Shown one piece after another: positions 18,726 through 27,176 of a DNA stretch of 33,581 bases. Position 1 is the stretch's first letter, and each line of letters opens with the position of its first letter. The notes below the pieces were generated by a model. The model saw only the letters and a list, made by a program, of their open reading frames with translations. It ran no database searches and was not told the DNA's origin. Source of the stretch: Chloroflexota bacterium (GTDB taxonomy: Bacteria > Chloroflexota > Dormibacteria > CF-121); contig VBJI01000082.1 in the NCBI GenBank assembly GCA_005880875.1, forward strand, positions 1 through 33,581, read 5' to 3'. The translations under genes were made by a program, and so were the position numbers.

Positions 18726-19775
18726 ATGTTCACGCTTCTCCTGACCTGGGTCAGCCAGCGGATCATCACGGTCACCGCGGTGAGCGTGTTGACGGTGGCG
18801 GCCGTCCCGACGACCCTCGTGATCGTCTCCAACGGCGACCACAAAGACGCGACCGTCGCCGTGATCCAGCCGGCGGATGACCACTCGAAGGTGATTCTGG
18901 TCAGCGCCGTCAAGAAAGCCGGCGACGACCTGATCGTAAAGCTCAACGCCGCCGAGTCTGGCTGCACCACGCAGGTGGCCCAGACCGTCAGCGCTTCGAA
19001 GGTTGCGCCTGGCAAAGTCCAGTCGCAACTGGCCAAGGCCCACACGCAAATCCATGGCAGCGTCGCCCCGATCGTCGCCGCGATCAAGAGCGACGAGGAC
19101 CACTTCGCGCATCTCAAGTTCGTGACCCCGCAAGATGAAGAGAACGAGCTCAACGACCTCAACCTGATCGAGGTCATCGCCCTCGGCGACGGTCACTCGA
19201 CGGGCACGATCACGGTGACCTGCCAGACCGTCCTGATCACGATTGGCTCAGGCTTTGGTGCCGACCGCCAGCACTCGCAGGCTCTCGGCCGTGAGCGGCT
19301 CGCCGTTCCAATCACCGTAGAGATCGACCGTCGCGAAGCCCTCCGCCGTCAGCATCTCGAGGAGGTCGCGTCCGCCATACAGCCGGAGCGCGTGGACCGT
19401 CACCTCGCTGCCGTCGTTCGAGCTCACCGTTCGCTCCACGACCAAGCGGCGGGTAGCAACGTCGAGCGACCGCCGCTCCATCACCGCAATCTGCCCAACC
19501 GTGAACCACTCGCGTGCCTCAAAGTTCGCCATGATCCGGTCACCATTGACCACTTCCAGGAGGAACCGTCCGCCCGGCTTGAGCATCGCTCCGGCGGCGC
19601 GAATTACCAGCCGGTCGTCCGCTGCGTCGGCGAAGTACCCGAAGCTGGTGAAGAGATTGAGGATGAGGTCGAAGTGGTCGCCAACAGTCGCCTGTCGCAT
19701 GTCGCCGAGGCGCCAGTCAACACGGACGCCGGCCTCGCTTCCCCGGGTTTTCGCGACCTCGAGGAGATACGGTGA
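18726..19775 (+). CDS. putative exported protein; only about the first 170 codons look protein-like
   Basis: Strong Shine-Dalgarno AAGGAGGT just upstream of ATG 18726 and a hydrophobic N-terminus. ORF continues antisense through the well-supported methyltransferase gene. Confidence 0.5.
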   Translation: MFTLLLTWVSQRIITVTAVSVLTVAAVPTTLVIVSNGDHKDATVAVIQPADDHSKVILVSAVKKAGDDLIVKLNAAESGCTTQVAQTVSASKVAPGKVQSQLAKAHTQIHGSVAPIVAAIKSDEDHFAHLKFVTPQDEENELNDLNLIEVIALGDGHSTGTITVTCQTVLITIGSGFGADRQHSQALGRERLAVPITVEIDRREALRRQHLEEVASAIQPERVDRHLAAVVRAHRSLHDQAAGSNVERPPLHHRNLPNREPLACLKVRHDPVTIDHFQEEPSARLEHRSGGANYQPVVRCVGEVPEAGEEIEDEVEVVANSRLSHVAEAPVNTDAGLASPGFRDLEEIR

Positions 19776-19997
19776 GAGGTCTACGCCGGTCACCGCGTAG
19801 CCCCGGCGAGCCAGTTCGACGGCATGGCGGCCCTGGCCGCACGGGAGGTCCAGGATCTGGACTGGCGGGCGAAGCCGGAGAAGGCGCTCGAGCTGATCGA
19901 TCTCCACGGGCGTTCGCTCCCTCAAGGTCTCGTCGTAGAGCTCGAGGTAGCTCGGACCGAACCAGGTGCGCCACCATTCCGAGTCCGGCTCGGCCAT
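19248..19997 (-). CDS. class I SAM-dependent methyltransferase
   Basis: VQILDLPCGQGRHAVELARRGYAVTGVDLSPYLLEVAK, DLILNLFTSFGYF, LKPGGRFLLEVVNGD. Confidence 0.85.
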   Translation of the reverse strand: MAEPDSEWWRTWFGPSYLELYDETLRERTPVEIDQLERLLRLRPPVQILDLPCGQGRHAVELARRGYAVTGVDLSPYLLEVAKTRGSEAGVRVDWRLGDMRQATVGDHFDLILNLFTSFGYFADAADDRLVIRAAGAMLKPGGRFLLEVVNGDRIMANFEAREWFTVGQIAVMERRSLDVATRRLVVERTVSSNDGSEVTVHALRLYGGRDLLEMLTAEGFATVDLYGDWNGEPLTAESLRVLAVGTKA

Positions 19998-20023
19998 ACC
20001 TTATATATAGGGGCCGGTAGAGC
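19998..20023. promoter_or_regulatory. putative divergent promoter with shared palindromic -10 (TATATATA, 20002-20009)
   Basis: 26-bp intergenic gap. On the minus strand TTCACG (20032-20027), 17-bp spacer, TATATA (20009-20004), then ATG 7 nt later. Confidence 0.4.
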
Positions 20024-21235
20024 ATGCGTGAACCAGACTCGCCGCGACACCTGTGGCGTAATCCGGAACCCAAGAAAGCCTACGACGTCGTGATCGTCGG
20101 GGCGGGTGGTCACGGGCTCGCCACCGCCTACTACCTGGCAAAGAATCACGGCATCAAGAACGTGGCCGTTCTGGAGCGGGGTTGGCTGGCGGGCGGCAAC
20201 ATGGCACGGAACACCACCGTGATCCGTTCGAACTACCTCTGGGACGAGAGCGCGGCCATCTACGAGTTCTCCCTCAAGCTGTGGGAAGGTCTATCGGCCG
20301 AGCTCGACTACGACCTCCTGTTCAGTCAGAGGGGCGTCATGGGCTTGACGCACAGCCTGCATCAGGTTCGCGAGGGCAAGCGTCGGATCAGCGCGAACCA
20401 GCTGAACGGGATCGATGCCGAGTGGCTGACGCCGGAGGAGGTCAAGGCGTTCTGCCCGATCGTCAACATCTCGCCCGACGTGCGCTACCCCATCCTGGGC
20501 GCCACGCTGCAACGTCGCGGCGGCATCGCCAAACACGACTATGTCGCCTGGGCCTTCGCCCGCAAGGCTGACGAACTCGGCGTCGACCTGATCCAGAACT
20601 GCGAACTGACCGGCTTCGACCTTAAAGGTGATCGGGTCGTCGGCGTGCAGACCAACCGCGGACCGATCGCGGCCGGCAAGGTCGCCCTCTGTGCCGCCGG
20701 ACACAGCAGCGTCCTCGCCTCGATGGTCGGACTGGACCTACCGATTCAGAGCTACCCATTGCAGGCGCTGGTCTCCGAGCTTCTCGAGCCGATCCTGAAT
20801 TGTGTCGTGCTCTCGAACGACATCCACGTCTATATCAGCCAGGCGCACAAAGGCGAGCTCGTGATGGGCGCGGGGATGGACGCGTACAACTCGTATGGTC
20901 AGCGCGGCTCGCCGCACGTGATCGAGTACCAGCTGGCCGCCGCCCTCGAGATCTTCCCGATCTTCAGCCGGGTGCATGTGCTGCGCACCTGGGCCGGCAT
21001 CGTCGATGTGACGCCGGATGCCTCGCCCATCGTCGGGTTGACCCCGATCGAGAACCTGTTCATCAACTGCGGCTGGGGCACCGGCGGCTTCAAGGCGACG
21101 CCGGCCGCCGGCTGGACGTACGCGCAGACGATCGCGCAGGGTCAGCCGCATCCGCTCAACACGCCCTTTACGCTCGAGCGTTTCACGACCGGTGCCCTGA
21201 TCGACGAGCATGGAGCCGCCGCGGTGGCACACTAA
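20024..21235 (+). CDS. soxB: sarcosine oxidase subunit beta
   Basis: [56 protein letters not shown]; followed directly by soxD and soxA. Confidence 0.92.
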   Translation: MREPDSPRHLWRNPEPKKAYDVVIVGAGGHGLATAYYLAKNHGIKNVAVLERGWLAGGNMARNTTVIRSNYLWDESAAIYEFSLKLWEGLSAELDYDLLFSQRGVMGLTHSLHQVREGKRRISANQLNGIDAEWLTPEEVKAFCPIVNISPDVRYPILGATLQRRGGIAKHDYVAWAFARKADELGVDLIQNCELTGFDLKGDRVVGVQTNRGPIAAGKVALCAAGHSSVLASMVGLDLPIQSYPLQALVSELLEPILNCVVLSNDIHVYISQAHKGELVMGAGMDAYNSYGQRGSPHVIEYQLAAALEIFPIFSRVHVLRTWAGIVDVTPDASPIVGLTPIENLFINCGWGTGGFKATPAAGWTYAQTIAQGQPHPLNTPFTLERFTTGALIDEHGAAAVAH

Positions 21236-21236
21236 C

Positions 21237-21494
21237 GTGCTTATTCCTTGCCCCTGGTGCGGCGATCGCGAGGAGGTCGAGTTCCGGTACGGCGGCCCGG
21301 TGCCGGCGGGCTATCCGCCGGACCCGCAAACCGTCGATGATCGGGCCTGGGCGCGCTACCTCTATTACCGGCCGAACCCTAAAGGTGCCCTGGAAGAGCG
21401 TTGGGTCCATACAGCCGGCTGCCGCCGCTGGTTCAGGTTGACACGTGACACGGTGACCCACGAGATCACGCCGGCTTCCGACGCATCGGCATGA
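21237..21494 (+). CDS. soxD: sarcosine oxidase subunit delta
   Basis: LIPCPWCGDREEVEFRYGG...WARYLYYRPNPKGALEERWVHTAGCRRWFRLTRDTVTHEI. GTG start at 21237, or ATG at 21210 overlapping soxB. Confidence 0.9.
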   Translation: MLIPCPWCGDREEVEFRYGGPVPAGYPPDPQTVDDRAWARYLYYRPNPKGALEERWVHTAGCRRWFRLTRDTVTHEITPASDASA

Positions 21495-24109
21495 GCCGTC
21501 TGCCTCAAGGCGGACGCATCGATCGGTCGCGTCCGCTCCGTTTCAGCTTCAACGGCACGTCCTATAGCGGCTACGCCGGCGACACCCTTGCGTCGGCTTT
21601 GCTGGCGAACGATGTTCGAGTGGTCGGTCGAAGCGTCGTGTACGGCCGGCCTCGCGGCATCTTTACCGCTGGCATCGAGGAACCGAATGCCCTCGTGCAG
21701 ATCGGCCCGGAGCCGATGCTCCGCGCGACACAGGTCGAGCTAGTGGATGGTCTCCAAGCCGCTGGCTTGAACGGCAAGGGCCGTGCCGTCCCCGAGCAAG
21801 ACGCCGCGCGATTCGACAAGACCTACGTGCACTGCGAGGTGCTGGTAATTGGCGGCGGGCGCGCCGGCCTGACGGCGGCACTGGAGGCGGGTCGGTCGGG
21901 CGACCGCGTGATCCTGGTCGACGAACAGGCGGAGTTAGGCGGACGGTTGCTCACCGCGGGCTGGAACGACTGGCTGACGAGCACGATCACGCAGCTGTCG
22001 TCAATGCCGGAGGTCCGCCTGCTGACCCGCGCGACGGCGTTCGGACTCTACGACCAGAACCTGGCTTTGGTCGCTGAGCGTCGGCCCAATGGGCAGAGGC
22101 TCTGGCAGGTTCGCGGGCGGAAGATCGTGATTGCGACCGGCGCCCATGAGCGCCCGCTCGTCTTTGCGAACAACGACCGTCCGGGCATCATGCTGGCCGG
22201 CGCTGTTCGGACTTACATCAACCGGTACGGCGTCGCGCCGGGCCAGCGGGCGGTCATCTTCACGAGCAATGACAGCACGAAGCCGCTCGAGGCCGACCTG
22301 CAACGGGCCGGAATCAGCCTCGAAGCGATCATCGACGTCCGTACGGGGCAAGCGATCGTCGACACCGTGGCAGAGAGTGGGGTCGCCCTCGAATCCGTCA
22401 TCGTCGTCCCACTTACCGGCAATCACAACCGCCGCGAGATCCAATGTAACCTCCTCTGCGTCTCGGGCGGATTCAATCCGGCTCTGCATCTCTTCAGCCA
22501 GGCTCAGGGCAGACTTCGATACGACGACGGTCTCGCCTGTTTCGCGCCCGAGGCACCGATCGACGGCGTCGAGGTCATTGGCGCCGCGAGCGGCGATCTC
22601 AACGGTCGTGGCCAGGGCACAATCGTGCCGTCCTGGGTCATTCCCGGCGATGGCGAGGATTGGTCGACGCACTTTGTCGACCTGGAGCGCGACGCGACCG
22701 TCGCCGATGTCCAGCAAGCACTCGGCACGGGGATGCGCTCCGTCGAGCACGTCAAGCGGTTCACGACGATCGGCACCGGCAGCGACCAGGGGAAGACCGC
22801 AGGAATCAACGAGAGCGCCATTATCGCCACCCAACTCGGCCAACCCGTCGGTGCCGTCGGCGTCACGACCTACCGTCCGCCTTACGTGCCGATTCCCTTC
22901 GCGTTGCTGGCCGGCCGGAATCGCCGCGAACTCTTCGAGCCAATCCGCGTGACGCCCTTGCATGTCTGGCACGTCGCCCACGGGGCCGTCTTCGAGAACG
23001 CCGGTCAATGGAAGCGTCCCCGGTATTACCCGAGGGAGGACGAGGACACGGACGCGGCCGTTGCGCGGGAGTGTCGCGCCGCCCGAGAGAACGTGGCGGC
23101 GGTCGACGTGTCGACGCTCGGCAAGATCGACATCCAGGGACCGGATGTCCTCGAATTCCTGAATCGGATCTACACCAACGCGTTCGACACGCTGAAGGAG
23201 GGGTCCTGCCGCTACGCGCTCATGTGCGGGGCGGACGGCATGGTCTTCGACGACGGCGTCGTCATGCATCTGGGCCCGGATCATTGGTTGGCCACTACGA
23301 CCACCGGCGGAGCAGCGGCCGTTCTCGATTGGATGGAGGAATGGCTGCAGACCGAGTGGCCGGATCTGCGGGTTCATCTGACTTCGGTCACCGACCAATG
23401 GGCGGCCGTTGCGGTCGTGGGCCCGCGTTCGCGCAACGTCGTGCACAGTCTTTTCCCAAACCTTTCGGTCGGCCCAGATAGCTTTCCTTTCCTGGCCATT
23501 CGCGAAAACGAGATTCGCGATATGCCGGTGCGCCTTCATCGCATCACGTTTTCGGGCGAGCTGGCATACGAGCTGTGGACTCCGAGCTGGTATGGGTTGT
23601 CGCTGTGGGAGGCTGTCATGGTCGCAGGCGAGCCTCTCGGGATCACGCCATACGGTCTTGGAGCGATGGAAATCCTCCGCGCCGAAAAGGGTTACATCAT
23701 CGTTGGCCAGGACACCGATGGCACGGTGACGCCACAAGACCTGGGTATCGATTGGATGATCTCCAAACGAAAGCCATTCATCGGCCAGCGCTCACACCGG
23801 AGAGTCGACACGACGAGAACCGATCGGAAGCATCTCGTTGGTCTGCTGCCGCTGGACGGCGATGCGCTTCTGGCTGAAGGCTCGCAGCTCGTCCTGCAGT
23901 CCGACCGGACTAGCCGGTACAGCGTGGGCCACGTGACCTCGAGTTACCGCAGCCCCACGCTCGGGCGGACATTTGCCCTGGCGCTACTGCAGAGCGGCCG
24001 CGAGCGGATCGGCAGCACCATCTACGCTCCACTCGACGGCCAGGTGGTGGCAGCATCCGTCGTGGAGCCGATTTTTTACGACAAGGAGAATGCTCGCCGT
24101 GATAGCTGA
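21491..24109 (+). CDS. soxA: sarcosine oxidase subunit alpha (short form, 872 aa)
   Basis: N-terminal 2Fe-2S-like region (FSFNGTSYSGYAGDTLASALLANDV...GRPRGIFTAGIEEPNALV), VLVIGGGRAGLTAALEAG Rossmann motif, C-terminal GcvT-like folate-binding domain. ATGA overlap with soxD. Confidence 0.9.
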   Translation: MSRLPQGGRIDRSRPLRFSFNGTSYSGYAGDTLASALLANDVRVVGRSVVYGRPRGIFTAGIEEPNALVQIGPEPMLRATQVELVDGLQAAGLNGKGRAVPEQDAARFDKTYVHCEVLVIGGGRAGLTAALEAGRSGDRVILVDEQAELGGRLLTAGWNDWLTSTITQLSSMPEVRLLTRATAFGLYDQNLALVAERRPNGQRLWQVRGRKIVIATGAHERPLVFANNDRPGIMLAGAVRTYINRYGVAPGQRAVIFTSNDSTKPLEADLQRAGISLEAIIDVRTGQAIVDTVAESGVALESVIVVPLTGNHNRREIQCNLLCVSGGFNPALHLFSQAQGRLRYDDGLACFAPEAPIDGVEVIGAASGDLNGRGQGTIVPSWVIPGDGEDWSTHFVDLERDATVADVQQALGTGMRSVEHVKRFTTIGTGSDQGKTAGINESAIIATQLGQPVGAVGVTTYRPPYVPIPFALLAGRNRRELFEPIRVTPLHVWHVAHGAVFENAGQWKRPRYYPREDEDTDAAVARECRAARENVAAVDVSTLGKIDIQGPDVLEFLNRIYTNAFDTLKEGSCRYALMCGADGMVFDDGVVMHLGPDHWLATTTTGGAAAVLDWMEEWLQTEWPDLRVHLTSVTDQWAAVAVVGPRSRNVVHSLFPNLSVGPDSFPFLAIRENEIRDMPVRLHRITFSGELAYELWTPSWYGLSLWEAVMVAGEPLGITPYGLGAMEILRAEKGYIIVGQDTDGTVTPQDLGIDWMISKRKPFIGQRSHRRVDTTRTDRKHLVGLLPLDGDALLAEGSQLVLQSDRTSRYSVGHVTSSYRSPTLGRTFALALLQSGRERIGSTIYAPLDGQVVAASVVEPIFYDKENARRDS

Positions 24110-24689
24110 GGCGATCCGGCGCAGCCCGCTCGCCGATTATGCCGAACGGTTCGCCGCCCTTCACGAGGCAACCAACGGCGCCATCTCGATCCGAGAGCTA
24201 CCGTTCCTGACACAGATCAACCTTCGGGCCCAGCCCGATCAAAGGATCCCGCAACGCCTCGCTGACGTCCTCGGCCTCGCCTTACCGCTGACGCCCAATA
24301 CAGTCGCCTCAAGCGCCAACCACCGCGCCCTGTGGCTCGGCCCCGATGAATGGCTGATTGTCGGCGCCGCGGATGAAGCCAGAGCGATCGAACACTCCAT
24401 GCGCGACGCGGTCACCGGTGCAACCGCCTCGATCGTCGATGTTTCCGCAAATCGGACGGTGATGCTTATTCAGGGGGAGCGGGCACAGGAGTTGCTCGCC
24501 CACGGGATCGCTATCGACCTGCATCCGCGCGCCTTCGGACCGGGTCGCTGCGCCCAAACCTTGTTGGCGAAAGTCCAGGTCATCATGGAGCGGCGGAGCG
24601 ACGACAACGCGTTCCACGTCTACGTGCGCGGTTCGTTCACGTCGTCTCTGGCAGACTGGCTGCTCGACGCCGTCGGCCGCCCCGAGTAA
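24090..24689 (+). CDS. soxG: sarcosine oxidase subunit gamma
   Basis: SIRELPFLTQINLRAQPDQ...LWLGPDEWLIVG...ASIVDVSANRTVMLIQGERAQELLAHGIAIDLHPRAFGPGRCAQTLLAKVQVIM; overlaps the soxA end. Confidence 0.88.
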   Translation: MLAVIAEAIRRSPLADYAERFAALHEATNGAISIRELPFLTQINLRAQPDQRIPQRLADVLGLALPLTPNTVASSANHRALWLGPDEWLIVGAADEARAIEHSMRDAVTGATASIVDVSANRTVMLIQGERAQELLAHGIAIDLHPRAFGPGRCAQTLLAKVQVIMERRSDDNAFHVYVRGSFTSSLADWLLDAVGRPE

Positions 24690-24692
24690 GCC

Positions 24693-24985
24693 TTACCGGC
24701 TAAGGGCGTCCACAGAAAACATGTGGACGAGGACTTCCTCGCCGTCGCCCGGCGCCGTCATCGTCACGGACTCTCCATCTACTGCAAACGTGATCCACGA
24801 ACAACAGATCCGTTCCGCGTCGATGAGGGCGTTCAACTCCTCACCAGCGCCGGCGCCGACGATGAGCCGAAGCCCACCAGGAACCCGTTCCTGCGCAAGC
24901 ACGGACGTAGTGAGTAACCTGCGCCACGCCTCTTCCCGTTTCGCCAGGTCACCAGTCGAAAGAGCGCATGCGATCGGATTGTCAC
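24693..24985 (-). pseudogene. 5'-truncated small protein of the kind often found beside MerR regulators
   Basis: NPIACALSTGDLAKREEAWRRLL...VPGGLRLIVGAGAGEELNALIDAERICCSWITFAVDGESVTMTAPGDGEEVLVHMF; no plausible start in or near the expected N-terminus. Confidence 0.5.
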
Positions 24986-24986
24986 C

Positions 24987-25361
24987 AGCGGAATTGCTAC
25001 ACGTCAGGGCAATCAGCGCCGCTACGATCCGGACACCATTGACCAACTAGCCCTTGTCGCGTTGTATCAGGACGTCGGCTTTACCCTCGAAGAAATTCGA
25101 TCCCTTCTCCCTTACCGCGGTTCGGCGCGCCATCGCTGGGAGCTACTCGCGGGAGCCAAGGTAAAGGAACTGGACGAAACGATACGGAAGGCGCAGGCAG
25201 CCAAACGCCTGCTCAACGAGACGATCCGGTGCCAGTGCACCCGCCTGGACGGGTGCGAGCTGGTGATCGCCGCCGGAGAGCGGCGCCGCGTGCATCGCAG
25301 CTCCCAGGGCGTCAGCTCGACAAAGAGTTCGGTGGCTCCCGGTCTCAGGTTAGCCCGGTGA
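24987..25361 (+). pseudogene. MerR-family regulator remnant lacking the N-terminal half of the HTH
   Basis: Manual translation SGIATRQGNQRRYDPDTIDQLALVALYQDVGFTLEEIRSLLPYRG...IRCQCTRLDGCELV; the preceding IGELA..TG...LRYYE part is absent and the frame is closed by TAA at 24915. Confidence 0.6.
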
Positions 25362-26886
25362 TCGTCCCATTCCTGTCGATGTCGATCCGGGTGTAGGCAG
25401 GCTCCTTCCCCAGACCGGGCATAAGCTGGATGTCGCCTGCCAGCGCCACGACGAAGCCGGCGCCGGCGGACGGATAGACATTCCGGATCGGGAGCGTAAA
25501 GCCTCCGGCGCCGTAGACCCGGCGCGCGAGCGTCTGGATCTGCTCGCGGATCGGCGTGTCCGGTCCGTACAGCGGTGCGAAGTTGCTGCCGTTCTTCGTA
25601 GCGCCCAGCACCGCCTCGGCCAGCTCGATGCTGCCCTCGCCGCCCCGGCCGAAGCCATCGTTGACGACCGCGGCATCCGCCCCAAACTGGGCGGCCAGCT
25701 CGGTCACCAGCTCGAGTTCTCGGTCCGTATCCGTTGGGAACCGGTTCACACCGACAACGCAATGCATCCCGAACGCGCGGACGATGTCGATGTGCGCGGC
25801 GAGATTCTCGGCTCCCCGCTTCAACGCCTCAACATCCTCAGTCGCGAGCTTGGCCATTGGGACACCGCCGTGCGACTTGAGCGCGCGAACCGTGGCCACG
25901 ACAAGCGCCGCGGCCGGCTTCAAATGCCCGTAGCGCGCGACGATGTGCGCGAATTTCTCGAGGCCGAGGTCGGCGCCGAAGCCAGCCTCAGTGACGACCA
26001 CGTCCGCGAGCTTGAGCGCCATCTGGTCCGCGAGCAGGGAGTTATTACCGTGAGCAATGTTCCCGAACGGACCGGCGTGTACCAGCGCCGGCTGCCCCTC
26101 CATCGTCTGCACGATGTTGGGCAGCAGCGCCTCCTTGAGCAGCACCGTCATTGCCCCCGCAACCCGCAGGTCTTCGGCGGTGACGAAGCTGCCGTCTTTC
26201 CGTTGGCCAACGATGATGCGCCCGATCCGCTGGCGAAGATCCTCCAGGTCACTCGCCAGCGCCAGGATAGCCATGATCTCCGAGGCGGCGGCGATGATGA
26301 AGCTGGATTCCCGCGGCACGCCGTGCTCGTCGCCTCCGAGTCCCGTCACAATGTGCCGCAACGCGCGGTCGTTGACGTCCAGCGTCCGCGGCCAGGTGAT
26401 GAAACTGGGCCCAATCTCGAGCTGTCCGTGGAAGATGGCGGCATCGATCACGGCCGCCAGCAGGTTGTGGGCGGCTTCGACGGCGTGGATATCGCCGGTG
26501 AAATGCAGGTTGATCTCCTCCATCGGGACGATCTGCGCCATACCGCCCCCGGTGCCGCCGCCTTTGATGCCGAAGAGCGGACCGGTCGATGGCTGCCGCA
26601 GGCAGAGCGCGACGTTCGCGCCGATTCGTCCCAATCCCTGGGTCAGGCTGATGGCACTCGTGGTCTTCCCCTCCCCGGCTCGGGTCGGCGTGATCGCGGT
26701 CACCACGACGAGGCGACCGTCAGGCCGGCTCTCGAGTCGCTTGAGGACATCGAGGCTGATCTTGGCCTTGTGGGGTCCGTAGGAGATCATCTCCGACTCG
26801 CGCAGCCCGAATTCTTTGCCGACTTCCATCACGGGTCGCAGGCGCTCGGGACGGAACGCATCAAGCGCCTTCGCAGCCTGGCTCAT
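25345..26886 (-). CDS. fhs: formate-tetrahydrofolate ligase, short variant (513 aa)
   Basis: ITPTRAGEGKTTSAISLTQGL, GGGTGGGMAQIVPMEEINLHFTGDIHAVEAAHNLLAA, FGNIAHGNNSLLAD, EAGFGADLGLEKF, VGVNRFPTDTDRELELV, IQLMPGLGKEPAYTRIDIDRNGTITGL. Confidence 0.9.
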   Translation of the reverse strand: MSQAAKALDAFRPERLRPVMEVGKEFGLRESEMISYGPHKAKISLDVLKRLESRPDGRLVVVTAITPTRAGEGKTTSAISLTQGLGRIGANVALCLRQPSTGPLFGIKGGGTGGGMAQIVPMEEINLHFTGDIHAVEAAHNLLAAVIDAAIFHGQLEIGPSFITWPRTLDVNDRALRHIVTGLGGDEHGVPRESSFIIAAASEIMAILALASDLEDLRQRIGRIIVGQRKDGSFVTAEDLRVAGAMTVLLKEALLPNIVQTMEGQPALVHAGPFGNIAHGNNSLLADQMALKLADVVVTEAGFGADLGLEKFAHIVARYGHLKPAAALVVATVRALKSHGGVPMAKLATEDVEALKRGAENLAAHIDIVRAFGMHCVVGVNRFPTDTDRELELVTELAAQFGADAAVVNDGFGRGGEGSIELAEAVLGATKNGSNFAPLYGPDTPIREQIQTLARRVYGAGGFTLPIRNVYPSAGAGFVVALAGDIQLMPGLGKEPAYTRIDIDRNGTITGLT

Positions 26887-27176
26887 GCTCCCTCCTGCAT
26901 CGATGGGTTCATCAACTTGGATCGCGGGTTGGCCGAATCCAGTTCTATGACGAGCGCGTTGGCGACATCCTCCGCCGAGCCGTTGCGTTCCTGGGCATCG
27001 CCCCAGTGCCAGGCTTCGAGGTAGCTGTCCATCCCGGTCGAGCCGTCCTTCATCGCATAGGCGTCGATGGCGGCCTGAAAACGGTCGGGGAGCATTCGCT
27101 TGACCTCTCCGGCGTCGTCCCAGGCCTTGACCTGAGCCGGGATGTGCTTCCAGAACATCACCTGGTACCTGGCCAT
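26883..27176 (-). CDS. small 'virulence factor' family-like protein (97 aa)
   Basis: MARYQVMFWKHIPAQVKAWDDAGEVKRMLPDRFQAAIDAYAMKDGSTGMDSYLEAWHWGDAQERNGSAEDVANALVIELD matches my recollection of this family (PF13769). 1-bp overlap with DUF1638-like stop, ATGA overlap with fhs. Confidence 0.7.
   Translation of the reverse strand: MARYQVMFWKHIPAQVKAWDDAGEVKRMLPDRFQAAIDAYAMKDGSTGMDSYLEAWHWGDAQERNGSAEDVANALVIELDSANPRSKLMNPSMQEGA

Noticed and set aside
22001-23737. 578-aa minus-strand ORF within soxA
   Set aside because: Shadow ORF; soxA on the plus strand has domain motifs over the whole interval.
24686-24708. Possible terminator hairpin after soxG (CCTTA...TAAGG)
   Set aside because: Short imperfect stem without a T-tract; too weak to call.
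25762-27024. 420-aa plus-strand ORF antisense to fhs
   Set aside because: Shadow ORF opposite a strongly conserved FTHFS; no recognisable motifs.
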